Part shown: positions 24,855 to 35,009 of the stretch, piece after piece | Layout of the letters: every line of letters begins with the position of its first letter | How positions within the stretch are numbered: the first letter of the stretch is position 1 | DNA from: Dioscorea cayenensis subsp. rotundata | Lineage: Eukaryota; Streptophyta; Magnoliopsida; Dioscoreales; Dioscoreaceae | NCBI RefSeq assembly: GCF_009730915.1 | Contig: NC_052475.1 | Coordinates: 32,177,016-32,241,015, forward strand | Reading direction: 5' to 3' | Length of the DNA: 64,000 nucleotides | The notes under the pieces: model-generated | The model's database searches: none | What the model saw: only the letters and a program-made list of their open reading frames with translations | What the model was told of the DNA's origin: nothing | Program-made: the position numbers and the translations under genes

Positions 24855-27182
24855 TCACAGCATGCTGTCCGTTCTCGCCGGCAACCTCCTGAAGAAATTT
24901 AGCGGGACTGATGGAAGCTTGTGGCGGAACCGCGGGTGCCTCAACACATACAAACCTGCCAGGAAGGCCACAACGCGGAATGGTGTGACATAGAGCACAA
25001 TGGCAGCAATCAGGCAGAATGTCACAAAGAGGGCAGTAGCTCTTGGATCCCGCCAACTTAACAGATTCTGCAATCTCTCACCCTGAGTTGCGAGATCACC
25101 CACCACTGTTTGAATCCTCCCTGCAACACTTCTTAGGCGATCATACCTCATCCTCACAATATCTGGAGAGCGGGAGGTAGGAAATGTATCAAACTCTTCA
25201 TCAAGCTCGTCAGGGTGGGCAGTGTCAGCATGTGAGAGCCTAGTGTCCATATGAGGTGGCTGCCTTGGCCTCCAACGGAAGTACCAGACACCAATCAAGA
25301 ACAGGTATAAAAAGATGGTCGGCAATATCAGCTCAGGGTATAATACCAAAATGACAAAGAGAATGTGGATCAGTACGGTTGTCAGAGGGTTCTTCCAGTG
25401 GCAAATCTGGTCGAACCATTTGCTTACAGCAATCAGACCACTCAAGACACTCATGATCCTAAAGAAGTTAGCCTTGCTTTTGCGCATGCTCCACATGTGA
25501 GAATCCACATCCAGCATATATTCGACCACCTCCTTCCTTAAAGGTGGCTCGGCTCGGTTCAACCTCATTGAAACAATCTGAGTGGCCTGGTGTCGCAAAT
25601 TATCAAGCTGCGTAACTGACAAGGGATGAAGGTAATGCATCTTTGGCAGCAAGGGCTGGGAGTACATGTGCATCATGTTCAGCAGAGAGGAGCATGTGAA
25701 GCGAACAGCCAACTGAACCTCACCCATCTTCTTCACCCCAGAAGGTAGTAACACTAGGAGAGGGTAGGAGTGGGTGTAGACACGATCTGTTTGGAGGGTC
25801 GATAGACGAATCCGAACTTTACCTATTCGAGTATCCCTGGTCCCAGCAGCCTTGTCCCCACCTTGCAAGTGACAGTTATCAAAAACTCCTACAGTGATGA
25901 CAGTGCAAGGATCATACACCTCCCAAGTATACTGCTCATTCCATTTTGGAGCAAAGCTATCGATTATGGTTCTAGTGCGCACCCATTTTTGCCCATACTT
26001 TGCAACACAATAAGCATCAGTGGTTCCACGCCCATCCTTAGTCTTCATGGGTAGCAACCCTTGAGCAGTAAGAATACCCAGCTCCAAAACCCCAATGCTT
26101 GGCTTCCAAAGCTGTTTTGCTGTCGGACGAAGATCACTGCTGTAATGCGTTGACTCATCCAAGACATGGTATCCACCATCTAAGCATATCCTTAAATGAA
26201 TCCTGCTAGAGAACTTCACCTCTTTCTTCTTCTGATCACCTTCAACAACCACATGCTTCTCAAGATTGTACCATCTGCTATTCACTGCCTTGTAATCCAA
26301 CCTCCTCTCAACATGCTGCAGAGGAATAATGGCTTTTCCCAACACCTCATCCTTGTTAGGCCCCACCCTGTCCTCTACACTCAGAATCAAGTGCTCCTCA
26401 AACGGCTCAGCCACCACAAACATCAGGTCCTCATTCCACATCGGATTTATATTCTTGCTCGTGGACACCCTAGTCCGAAGAGCTTGATTCCCAAGAATAG
26501 CTTTAACATACACTTCGGGATACCGACCCTTATCAGTAATCAGCAAATCTTGTGCCTCAATGACATTAACTCTAACATACCAAAGCTTGGGAGTGAGGTA
26601 AACCTTGGACCGAATGTTTGCCAAACCATCACTGGGAACTGTGGCAGCATCTGAATGCCAAGCATCAGGGAAGGCCTCATCAGCCTGAGTGCCCATCCAA
26701 ACAGCCAGCATCAGCTCTCCCTTCACTTTGTCATTCTTTCTATCTTCCAACCGGTACCACTGCGGTGCCAAGGGACTATCTGGTGGCACTCTCTTTGGGA
26801 CCTCATTCAAATCAAACAGGACCCTCCCAACAAAATCATCTTTGACGAAATCTTTGTCCTTGACAACAACCTCAACCACCGAGGATTGAATTCGCTCCTT
26901 GGAGAATGCAAAGACCTGGTTCCATTCTGGGTTTGTCTTCTTCTCAAAGTGTTTGGTGGTACCCTTGTAGTTCCCAAGCTTCACTTCCACATAAGGATCC
27001 AGGCTTCCAGTGACGTCCTTGGGGGGCAAGTCCTTAGCTTTGACAACACGGACGTAAAGGTACTGCATTTGCTCAACGAGGTCGTAAGTAGTGGTGAGCT
27101 TGTCTCCAGCGACGCCGCCGCCGCCGAGGTGCGGCGCTGTCTCCTTCAAGGAGTACTCATCGGGACGAAGAGGCCGCTGCAT
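24855..27182 (-). CDS. FT-interacting protein / multiple C2 domain and transmembrane protein (FTIP3/4-MCTP3/4 clade)
   Basis: A single intronless reading frame of 775 residues. The start MQRPLRPDEYSLKET matches the clade's usual N-terminus. Three C2 domains follow: about 41-165 (starting YLYVRVVKAKDLP), about 205-330 (YVRVNVIEAQDLL) and about 365-495 (GVLELGILTAQGLLP). The C-terminal PRT_C region has hydrophobic segments in TTVLIHILFVILVLYPELIL plus IFLYLFLIGVWYF, and in ATALFVTFCLIAAIVLYV. The tail FFRRLPARTDSML is clade-typical. Such proteins anchor in the ER and bind the plasma membrane through C2 domains. Members act at plasmodesmata or in trafficking of FT florigen and of the meristem factor SHOOTMERISTEMLESS. 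The coding sequence looks complete and the length is normal (family about 770-795). Confidence 0.96.
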   Translation of the reverse strand: MQRPLRPDEYSLKETAPHLGGGGVAGDKLTTTYDLVEQMQYLYVRVVKAKDLPPKDVTGSLDPYVEVKLGNYKGTTKHFEKKTNPEWNQVFAFSKERIQSSVVEVVVKDKDFVKDDFVGRVLFDLNEVPKRVPPDSPLAPQWYRLEDRKNDKVKGELMLAVWMGTQADEAFPDAWHSDAATVPSDGLANIRSKVYLTPKLWYVRVNVIEAQDLLITDKGRYPEVYVKAILGNQALRTRVSTSKNINPMWNEDLMFVVAEPFEEHLILSVEDRVGPNKDEVLGKAIIPLQHVERRLDYKAVNSRWYNLEKHVVVEGDQKKKEVKFSSRIHLRICLDGGYHVLDESTHYSSDLRPTAKQLWKPSIGVLELGILTAQGLLPMKTKDGRGTTDAYCVAKYGQKWVRTRTIIDSFAPKWNEQYTWEVYDPCTVITVGVFDNCHLQGGDKAAGTRDTRIGKVRIRLSTLQTDRVYTHSYPLLVLLPSGVKKMGEVQLAVRFTCSSLLNMMHMYSQPLLPKMHYLHPLSVTQLDNLRHQATQIVSMRLNRAEPPLRKEVVEYMLDVDSHMWSMRKSKANFFRIMSVLSGLIAVSKWFDQICHWKNPLTTVLIHILFVILVLYPELILPTIFLYLFLIGVWYFRWRPRQPPHMDTRLSHADTAHPDELDEEFDTFPTSRSPDIVRMRYDRLRSVAGRIQTVVGDLATQGERLQNLLSWRDPRATALFVTFCLIAAIVLYVTPFRVVAFLAGLYVLRHPRFRHKLPSVPLNFFRRLPARTDSML

Positions 27183-27363
27183 CTTCTCAGTCTACGGGTC
27201 CCAAAAACGCCAAGGGATTCGAAGAAAGATTGCGACTTGGATACAAATGAACGCTAAAAACCTTCAAATCTCCGGAAACGGAGAATGCGAAATCCAAAAT
27301 CGGAACGTTGGAGGATCTGAATCAAAGGAACAGAAAATGGGGGGATAATCGGAGGTTCAAAAC

Positions 27364-27737
27364 CTGCAGACGTGGAGGAAAACTAGGATTTTCAGCAAAA
27401 AAAAATCCGATCTTTTCGAAAATAACATGAAAATCTCCAACAGAATCCTCCAAATCGAGCAAACCCTAGATCTCCGCAAGCGTCCAGAACATCTACAAAC
27501 AGCCACCAAGATCCCGACGCAGATCAAAACCCTAGCACCTCAAAACACTCTAAACCCTCCATAAATCCTCAAAAATCAGACAATGCACTCAAAAATCGAA
27601 AACACAAACACACAAAAATAAACGTTTTTTTTTTTTTTTGCAGTATTTCTCACAGAGATTCAAAGGACTAGATTCAAAAAAGATAGGATTTTGATCGAAT
27701 ATTCGAGATATAAACAAAGAAAGCTAAGAATCCGAAC
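27364..27737 (-). other. Probable 5' UTR intron of the MCTP gene
   Basis: On the minus strand a donor GATCAG/GTTCGG (intron from 27737) and an acceptor GTCTGCAG/GTTTTG (intron to 27364) bracket 374 bp. The upstream exon (about 27738-27850) reads as a leader with TCTAGGGTTTCTCG-like sequence. Leader introns are usual for this clade. A T-rich tract on + at 27628-27641 lies inside. Confidence 0.5.
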
Positions 27738-27972
27738 CTGATCACCGATCGGAAGCAAAGAAAGAGCTTCGAGAAACCCTAGCACACCGATCCACATAGC
27801 TCTACAATGTTCGGCGCCGAATAATTATTCGCATTTTCTCCGAATTTTTCAGAGAAATCGAACTCTTGGGCCAGAGAGAAAGAGAGAGTGAAAGAGTGAG
27901 GTGCGTGTGCCCTTTTCACTCTGAACCCCGTTACTCTCCTCCCAGAGAACAACATAATTTAAAAACTCAATA

Positions 27973-27978
27973 CACGTG
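27973..27978. promoter_or_regulatory. G-box in the MCTP promoter
   Basis: CACGTG within ACACGTGGCG, about 790 bp upstream of the start codon but only about 100-150 bp upstream of the inferred leader. A second ACGT motif (GCCACGTAG) is near 28015. Confidence 0.4.
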
Positions 27979-28029
27979 GCGTGCAAATACTGGCTTAACA
28001 CACAAGCAAGTCATGCCACGTAGGATAGA

Positions 28030-28960
28030 CTAATGATGTTAACGTGGTCTAGCGAGGGAGAGGAAGATAATGTTTACTTTATTACAGAGAACCCGAGGCG
28101 AAGGAAAGAGGACGATGGTCGGGTTGTTCGCACGTGCGAGGAGAGGCTTTGCGTCACGAGATAACGAGATGGCACGAGATATCGGAAGAGATGGGAAATG
28201 AACGGTCAGATGCGGTGGTTTAATCGTGGGAGCATTGGATGGACGGTTGGGATTTGATGATCAGGTGGAACAGATGTTGATGATGATGGGAATGTTTTAG
28301 ATTTGGGATTTAATGGGAAAACGATGTTGATGAGCATCATTATCATCATGTAAATCATTTACATTCTTTTCATTAGCCCCACTTTTGTCTAAAATATAAT
28401 CACACTTTATCTTAATTTAAATATTTAAATAATTAATTATTAGTAAATAGGAATATAATAAACAATAACTGTTTTCTATTTATTTATTTATATATTTATG
28501 TGAGATGGATAGGAAATCAAAAGATAATTTTCACAAAGACAAAAGAAAAGGTAGTTGTTTAATATAGGAAAAAAAAAAAACAAAAGCATGGCATGAGAAG
28601 GAGGAGGGAGGGAGGGAGGGACAAGTTGGTAATGATGTAAAGTTTTGGTTGCCATCTCGCGGTATATCTCGAGGACGGTATGTACGACGAGATGCTCCCA
28701 GTTGATGGATCCAGCTGTCACTTTGTCGGATTCTATAAAGCCAATCGGGTCGGGTCTGGTCGGGGTCCGGTTTTTCTTTATAAATGCTTCCTTCTTCGCT
28801 TTTCTTTTCATGAATTCGATCCGAATCCGATCCATTGCTTACCGGATCCGGATCCGGATTATCCAGAGAATCTTTTCATTGGATTCAAGTGTTCAATTTT
28901 TTGAAACCCCCAATTATATATGTGAACTTGTTTATTTATAGTCTGAAATATCAAACAGTG
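28030..28960. other. Intergenic DNA with GGATCC-rich patch
   Basis: No gene recognised. 28735-28862 is unusually GC-rich and carries repeats of GGTCGGG and of ATCCGG/GGATCC-type words, followed by AT-rich DNA. A TATA-like TTTATAAATGC at about 28778 could be a promoter remnant, but the frames downstream look like no known protein. Confidence 0.4.
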
Positions 28961-28963
28961 ATA

Positions 28964-29277
28964 CTCCCCTCCGTTAATTTTTAGTTGTGATGTTTTGGTG
29001 TTTTTTTCTATTTTTTTTTTTTACTTTTCACATTAGATATTTTATATAATATTAATGAAATTTATTTTTTAATTTAATATACTTTGGTATAATTTTTAAT
29101 AAATCACAATCAATTAAGCATTAAATTATATACTCAATTAGTGGGGTTTTAAATAAGGGTAGTTTTGAAAAGTAATGAAAATTTTATAAAATATAGATAA
29201 CTAATTAATTTTAACAAACTTTTTTTTTAATCCGTGTAAATTAGATAAATGTGACAAATAAAAAAGAATGGAGGAAG
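28964..29277. mobile_element. Stowaway-type MITE (Tc1/mariner)
   Basis: The 314-bp element is flanked by TA dinucleotides (28962-28963 and 29278-29279). The left end is CTCCCCTCCGTTAATTTTTA and the reversed right end is CTTCCTCCATTCTTTTTTA, close to the classical Stowaway terminus CTCCCTCCGTTTC. The interior is AT-rich and non-coding. Confidence 0.85.
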
Positions 29278-29372
29278 TATATTTGACTTTTGAGAAGTTG
29301 ACAGTTTGGCCTTTTTAAATACATAATTATATTAAAAATATATATATATGGGATGGTTTACCATACTGTCAA

Positions 29373-29418
<46 letters not shown>
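29373..29418. repeat. (AAT)n microsatellite
   Basis: About 15 AAT units in a row, just upstream of the SINE insertion site. Confidence 0.85.
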
Positions 29419-29449
29419 TTTATACTTTTTTTGAAATGATTATTGGGTA

Positions 29450-29672
29450 TTTTTTTTTTTGAATAATAGACGACAAGCGCCCTTTTTATATGAATATAAA
29501 CAGTACCGAACAGTACTGGAGTCCGTGTATGTACAGTATGAGAATAATATAAGAATCCCGAGTGAACAATGTATGAACAGTATAGTGAATAGTACTATCG
29601 GGGGAGGGATTTAAACCCATGACTTTCTCCTTATACTTTAGTGTCATACCATTAGGCTATCCAATGGTTGAC
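29450..29672 (-). mobile_element. tRNA-derived SINE with perfect target-site duplication
   Basis: The 223-bp element lies between two identical 12-bp repeats, GATTATTGGGTA, at 29438-29449 and 29673-29684. Read on the minus strand it starts with a Pol III A box (GATAGCCTAATGG) and, about 40 nt later, a B-box-like GGGTTTAAATCCC. It ends in a poly(A) tail (the T run at 29450-29460 on +). Structure, orientation and duplication are all those of a SINE mobilised by a poly(A)-using LINE. The perfect duplication suggests a fairly recent insertion. No similarity to the 51108 SINE beyond the promoter boxes. Confidence 0.82.
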
Positions 29673-29986
29673 GATTATTGGGTAAATTAAAACGTATTTA
29701 TCATATACCTTTTTTATATTAAAATAGATAAAGCAAACTAATTACAACAAAAAGCCTAAAGAATAGCTTGAACCAGCTATCAATAATGATTGATAAAAAC
29801 AAAAATACAAATTATTGATTGAAATATGCGACGTTCACCAAATACATCAAGGAATAATACATCAAAAAGATAGGCAGGTATTCATCAAGCCAAAAAATTA
29901 TTCTTCAAATGATTAATTGATTGCAATCACAAAAGGCACACTCAGACATAACTACTAAATGACAGAATGCTGCTTGATCTTGAGGA

Positions 29987-32489
29987 CTAGAACTCGAATT
30001 TCTTCACAAATGTTTGAGCTCCATTGTTTGCATTTGATTCGAGCATTGCTTCGATTACAGCGATATCTCTCAGACCTTCAACGTACGAAAGGCGCTCTTC
30101 TGGTTTGAAACCAACAGCAGCATCCTGTACAATCAGAATTTCATTAGAGATTTAATTTGTTGATGATGCAATTATAATGAGCACATATGACTGATGAACT
30201 CAATTAATTCACAAAAGTTTTCGATCATGTAGAACACACACACACTAACTATTTAGAAAACACTCTGAATTAATAAGCTCTACTTCTTAATAGAGCATGG
30301 CAGCACCAAAAATGCAACAAATGAAGTGAACACCAAACCTTATTTGTAGCCTGAGTAATGTCATGAACAAAAGCTTTAAGATCTTCAATAACTCCAATCA
30401 TTGGATAGTGATTTGTCTGACACTGCCCGTCTGCCGAAAAAAATGAAACCTGAAATGATACAGAATGCATAAGCATTTCAATTCACCAAATTTATAGCAA
30501 AAACATCAAACACAATGCGTTTTGTATGAATGATAATGTACCACGAAATCACCAAACTCGCTGTTAAGCTCAATTTGCAGCGCTCCTTTTGTGCCATCGA
30601 CTCGCCACATTAACTGTGAATAGCAGCAAAATTTGAAGAAAGTTGTACTCATTTTTAACTGTAATCAAATGAACAATATCAAAGCTTTGTTGATTTGAAG
30701 TACCTTTGGTGCAACAGACCAAACAACCATTGCATAGACACCAGCACAACCATTCTCCAATTGACTATTTATTCAAATGCAGTAAGTACCATAAAATGCA
30801 ATCAGGATATTCACATTTTGCAGACTCAAAAAATAAAATAAAAATAAATAAATACAAATAAAAAGTTGAAAAAATAGAAACTTACAAAACGGTACACATA
30901 GTATCAAATGGAGGCAGAGCCTTATTGACATGCCGAGCAATTGAAGATACTGTTTTTATCTCACTATCAATAATCTGTGATTAAGCATAAAAAAGAAAGG
31001 GTGTACATATCTTGATTATTAATAATCTCTCAGATTGTTGAGATAATCTGAAAATTAAAGTTATCAAGGAATGTGTGCACATGAAGATGTGCTTTATCCT
31101 AATGAGACTCACCATCCTTAGGCCTGCAATGAAGTGTACAGCCATTTCCAAGAGAAAACCTGTCTGTAAATGTCACAGAATGTTTCACACAAGGCAGCAA
31201 TCAGCAGAGGTTTTGAACCACAAACAATTTATCAGATTTGCAAAGCCTAATTAACTCAAGTAAAAGTTTTATAGGATTCAACAACTTACAGATAAATTTC
31301 GTCGCCAACCGCTTGAGAAGAAAGGATTTGAACTGTTCAAGTATCCTTCAATGGCAACCTTGATATTCAACACATCACCAACTTCCTTTACCAACTTTTT
31401 TGCCTACAAGACAAAGTTTGGAAAATTCTCATTATATGACAACAGAAGAATCTGAAGAATAATACTTGCAGACACCTCAACAAAAGCCGGTTCGAAACGA
31501 TAGTTTTCAGCAAGTGCCCAGATTGGATAAGGAGAATTGTTGCGAATAGAATTGTAGGTTGACAGTGCACGATCTCCTTGACTGACAGCTAAAAACCACA
31601 AAGCAAAGTTGTTTTAATTGTTCAAAGAAATTAAAACAAGCAAGAAAGTGAAATTGAACTTACTTAAAGCAGCAGGTTTCTCTTCAAGATCCAAAAGAAA
31701 GAGAGAAAACCAAATCAGATTCCATTAAAGTGATATAAAGAAGTCGAAAAACTATAAAAAGAATGTCCAATATAGCTCATTTTAATCACCTTGAAGTACA
31801 TGCTTTCCTGCCTTAATCATCCTCAATGAAACATCCACCTGTATATGTATGAATTGCAAAATTGGCTAGAGAATGTACATAACCTTGTAATGCATTTGCA
31901 ATCTTAGTAGCTTCACTAGGATAACAATGATAATAAGTATAGAAGAGTGGAAAAAAGGAACATTCTCAAATGCAAGTTGCTAGTGACTAGAAATGCTAAT
32001 TTGTGCAGAAATCACAGGCAAGATAAATTATGCATTATCGAGAACATAAAAAGTAAAATGAGAAGTTGATAATGATACCAATGGCGTACCAGAGCTTGAC
32101 CGGCAACAACAACTGCAACTCCAATGATCAAGTCATCACTCATGATATCATTAAGGCCTTTCTCACCCCATTTACACTCAACTTGCGGTGCAAAATCACG
32201 AGCAAGCTCCACAAGAGCTCTTGATGCTTCCTATATGAAAAACACAACAAAATGCAGCAACCTTTAATCCACATATTAAAAGTCCCATATCAAAGCAACA
32301 GAAACCAAGAACTATTCTGCTGAATCCAAAGTTCAAACTGAAGCAAATTAGCACCTCAGTAAGATCCCAAATTGCTTTTAGTGTCACACGGTCAGTTATT
32401 TGCCTTAGATTTTTAATGTATGTTGTGCGAGCAAAGTATCCGGCACCAATTAAGGCTATCTGAGGGAGCACTGCTGCTGGAGCGGCCAT
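29987..32489 (-). CDS. Gfo/Idh/MocA-family NAD(P)-dependent oxidoreductase, 12 exons
   Basis: Exons on the minus strand are 32489-32355, 32230-32090, 31838-31790, 31681-31664, 31588-31476, 31403-31290, 31163-31113, 30974-30886, 30764-30704, 30613-30542, 30449-30339 and 30124-29987. All introns are GT-AG, phases close, and the total is 363 residues. The N-terminal Rossmann fold shows QIALIGAGYFART with the glycine motif at 15-17. The family's signature GKHVLQEKPAA gives catalytic K110. Later blocks include PIWALAENYRFEPAF, SSNPFFSSGWRRNLS, EMAVHFIAGLRM, LMWRVDGTKGALQ and RLSYVEGLRDIAVIEAML. It resembles the plant gene typified by At4g17370, whose substrate I do not know. No transit peptide is evident, so a cytosolic place is likely. 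The fourth exon is only 18 nt and carries the EKP motif. The start is the ATG at 32489; the codon six bases upstream is TTG. A decayed tandem copy lies upstream. Confidence 0.92.
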
Positions 32490-32856
32490 TTTCAATTTGC
32501 TTGCAAATCAGAACGGTGCATTTCAAGAGTAAGTAATAATATACTCAAATTTGATACGAAAAAGTTTTGAACTCAAAATAACTTCAATGTGAAATCAAGG
32601 CATTAATAAAACACAAAACTCAAAACAGAAATAAAAAAAAAAACCAAATGACAATATTCCTCAAACTTCCCACAATTGGGGAGTTCAAGGAAGTCAAAGT
32701 GAAATCTAAAAAGAACACCAGAATCTAAAGGAAAGCAAGGACATCAAACTTTGTTGAACATATGCATGGAATTTAATTACCAAATTGATTTCCTATCTGC
32801 ACTTGTTTTGCAATATGTCCATCCCCGCTCCATGTTCCCATTTTTAATGTATGTTC

Positions 32857-32883
32857 TAGTAGTAGTAGTAGTAGTAGTAGTAG
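32857..32883. repeat. (TAG)n microsatellite
   Basis: Nine TAG units in the region upstream of the oxidoreductase gene. Confidence 0.8.
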
Positions 32884-32899
32884 GGGACCAAGCTCCTCA

Positions 32900-33930
32900 T
32901 AATTTCATTATTTTGTACGAAAAAAACAGCCGTTAGAAAAAGTTCAATTTCCACCGGTGACCACAACAAGGCCCCATCCCGCTCAATTGTTGACGAGCAA
33001 CGACAATAAATAAATATAAATAAAATAAAAATAAAAATAAAAATATCCTAATAATGTCGACTAGCAGACTGACAGTGGACTGAAAGAAGGATGACCACAA
33101 AGGTCCGCAACTTGTGGTTTCGTTATCAGGTGCCATACTTTTTCTTCATCTTTACTTTTAGATCAGTGGCCTGTATTCAAGAAAGTGAAATAAAAGTTGG
33201 GATCTTTTTGGGGGGCACAAACCTGCAACAAAATCTTGGGTAATCCCTTGATTTTTTTCTTTTTGGAAGTTACAAAAGTTTTGAATTAGATAGATATATA
33301 TATATATATATATACCAACGTTTAGTGTAATTCAACAGTAAAGTACGCGAATGCTTCTTCACGTGTGATGAATATTATGAAAAATCACAAGTATAAACAG
33401 ACAACAAAGGGAGGAGGACGTAACAAAAAGAATACATATGAAGTGGACGACTCGCTGACAAACTACAATAATAAATCACACTCGACAAAGGAAAAAACAA
33501 AAGATAAACCATGAGAGACTCTCGGGGTGGGGACGGAGGAACACACAAAATGGTCTACCTCTTATATTGGAAAAAATAATCCAGTGGACTTGATTTCGAG
33601 GTAATTACTATAGAACCGAAACGTGGCTCACTCTTAACCATGAGTTTTTAAGTTTCAATGTTTGTTTATTATATAAATATAGATATGTTGGTAATTATTT
33701 TAAAATATTATTGTCTTTTATTTTAAAAATCACTAAATTAAGATAATTAAACAGGTGAGGATAAGCCACATTTCTATTCTATAGTAACTACTATAAAACC
33801 CTGTCCATGGGATAATCTTTTCCCTAACTTGATGTCCTCTCTTCTAGGTCCCTTGTAATTGTGGGGTGATTTAAGAATTACATACTATGTTGTGCTGTTG
33901 CTATTGTACTGTTAGTCTTTGTGTGAGAAG
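32900..33930. other. Intergenic DNA
   Basis: No gene seen. TA repeats lie near 33292-33313. The right part (about 33835-33945) shares short blocks with about 54530-54640, notably GATGTCCTCTCTTCT, and so may belong to a dispersed repeat. Confidence 0.4.
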
Positions 33931-33943
33931 TTGTAATAATTTA

Positions 33944-34309
33944 GGATAATTTTTTTAGTAGGTCACTAAACTTTGACTCATTTTCACTTTAATCACCAAA
34001 CTTCAATTTGCATCAATTTGACCACTCAACTTTAATTTGATTTCACCAAACAATAAATCAAATATTTCAACCCCCAATTAATCACATGGTTGTTTAAAAA
34101 TCCGAGTTAGTCCTCACCAAGATATATTATTAAATTTATTGGAGGTGTCTATGTCATCAAAAAAGAACCACATCATTCATTTGGGGATTGAAATCCCTTA
34201 ATTTATTATCATGTGAAATCAAATTAAAGTTGAATGACCAAATTGATATAAATTGAAGTTTGAAAGTGAAAATAAATCAAATTTTAATGACCTACAAAAA
34301 ATTTTACCC
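33944..34309. mobile_element. MITE with about 85-bp terminal inverted repeats, Mutator-like
   Basis: The 366-bp element is almost a foldback. The left arm (GTAGGTCACTAAACTTTG through TTTAATTTGATTTCAC) is matched by the reverse complement of the right arm over about 85 bp at roughly 80-85% identity. It is flanked by near-identical 10-mers, TAATAATTTA (33934-33943) and TATTAATTTA (34310-34319). Duplications of 9-10 bp and long arms fit Mutator-like MITEs. An alternative right boundary is suggested by a further TGTAATAATTTA at 34332-34343. Confidence 0.72.
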
Positions 34310-34329
34310 TATTAATTTATGTTAAAAGA

Positions 34330-34376
34330 GCTGTAATAATTTATGACATGAATATGTAAATAATTTTAATAACAAT
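34330..34376 (+). repeat. Dispersed repeat, copy A
   Basis: The word GCTGTAATAATTTATGACATG and the following bases match 54633-54676 at about 80%. Upstream similarity (GATGTCCTCTCTTCT) lies on the other side of the MITE here, so the MITE seems to have landed inside this repeat. Confidence 0.45.
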
Positions 34377-34379
34377 ACA

Positions 34380-35005
34380 TGATCATGTAATAGTCTTAAA
34401 AAATAAATTCACTTTAGCATTTCATGATTTGATTTATTGACATATTAAAAAATATATATATACATAATATAATGTGGTGTTATTCTATTTACCACTTAAA
34501 TTGATGGCACTTATAATAAAGACATTTTTGAAAAATAAATTCACATCAAGGTTTCAAGTATGCATAAGAAGAAACAAACCCTAAATTAATGGCTACCAAC
34601 ATCCTTCCCAGACACCAATCAGCATCATCATCATTGCATTGCCATCACCATAATAAGCCTTGATTGGTTAAACCTTGCAAATCATAATTTTACCCTTTCA
34701 GAAGAATGGCGAATTATGGGCATCTTTTAAATGAAACGTGGACTGTTTTGAACCTTGAAAACATAATAAACATGGAAAGAAAATCCAACTTGGTACAGAG
34801 TCAATAATGCAACTGCTAGCAAAAGATCCATCAATTTGATTTGCAAACCAAACAGGCAACTGTCAAATACACTGTGATTACAAACAGATATTATCACTCA
34901 ATAACATCAATAAAGCATTCATTATCTCTTTTACGTTTGATCACCTAGTCAATTGGCGTTGGCCGTTGATGAACATCAGCAGATGACTATATTCTTTTCA
35001 CGTAA
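34380..35005. other. Intergenic DNA
   Basis: No gene or element with clear ends; it runs into the 3' end of the oxidoreductase pseudogene. Confidence 0.4.
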
Positions 35006-35009
35006 GTTT

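Noticed and set aside
26196-27257. Frames of 152 and 200 codons opposite the MCTP gene
   Set aside because: They are mirror images of a strongly conserved coding sequence.
28815-28862. GGATCCGGATCC repeats as a regulatory array
   Set aside because: Only a few units occur, with no nearby gene to regulate.
28645-28941. Overlapping frames of 74 and 98 codons near a TATA-like motif
   Set aside because: The protein sequences match no family and sit in a GGATCC-rich patch; I cannot support a gene.
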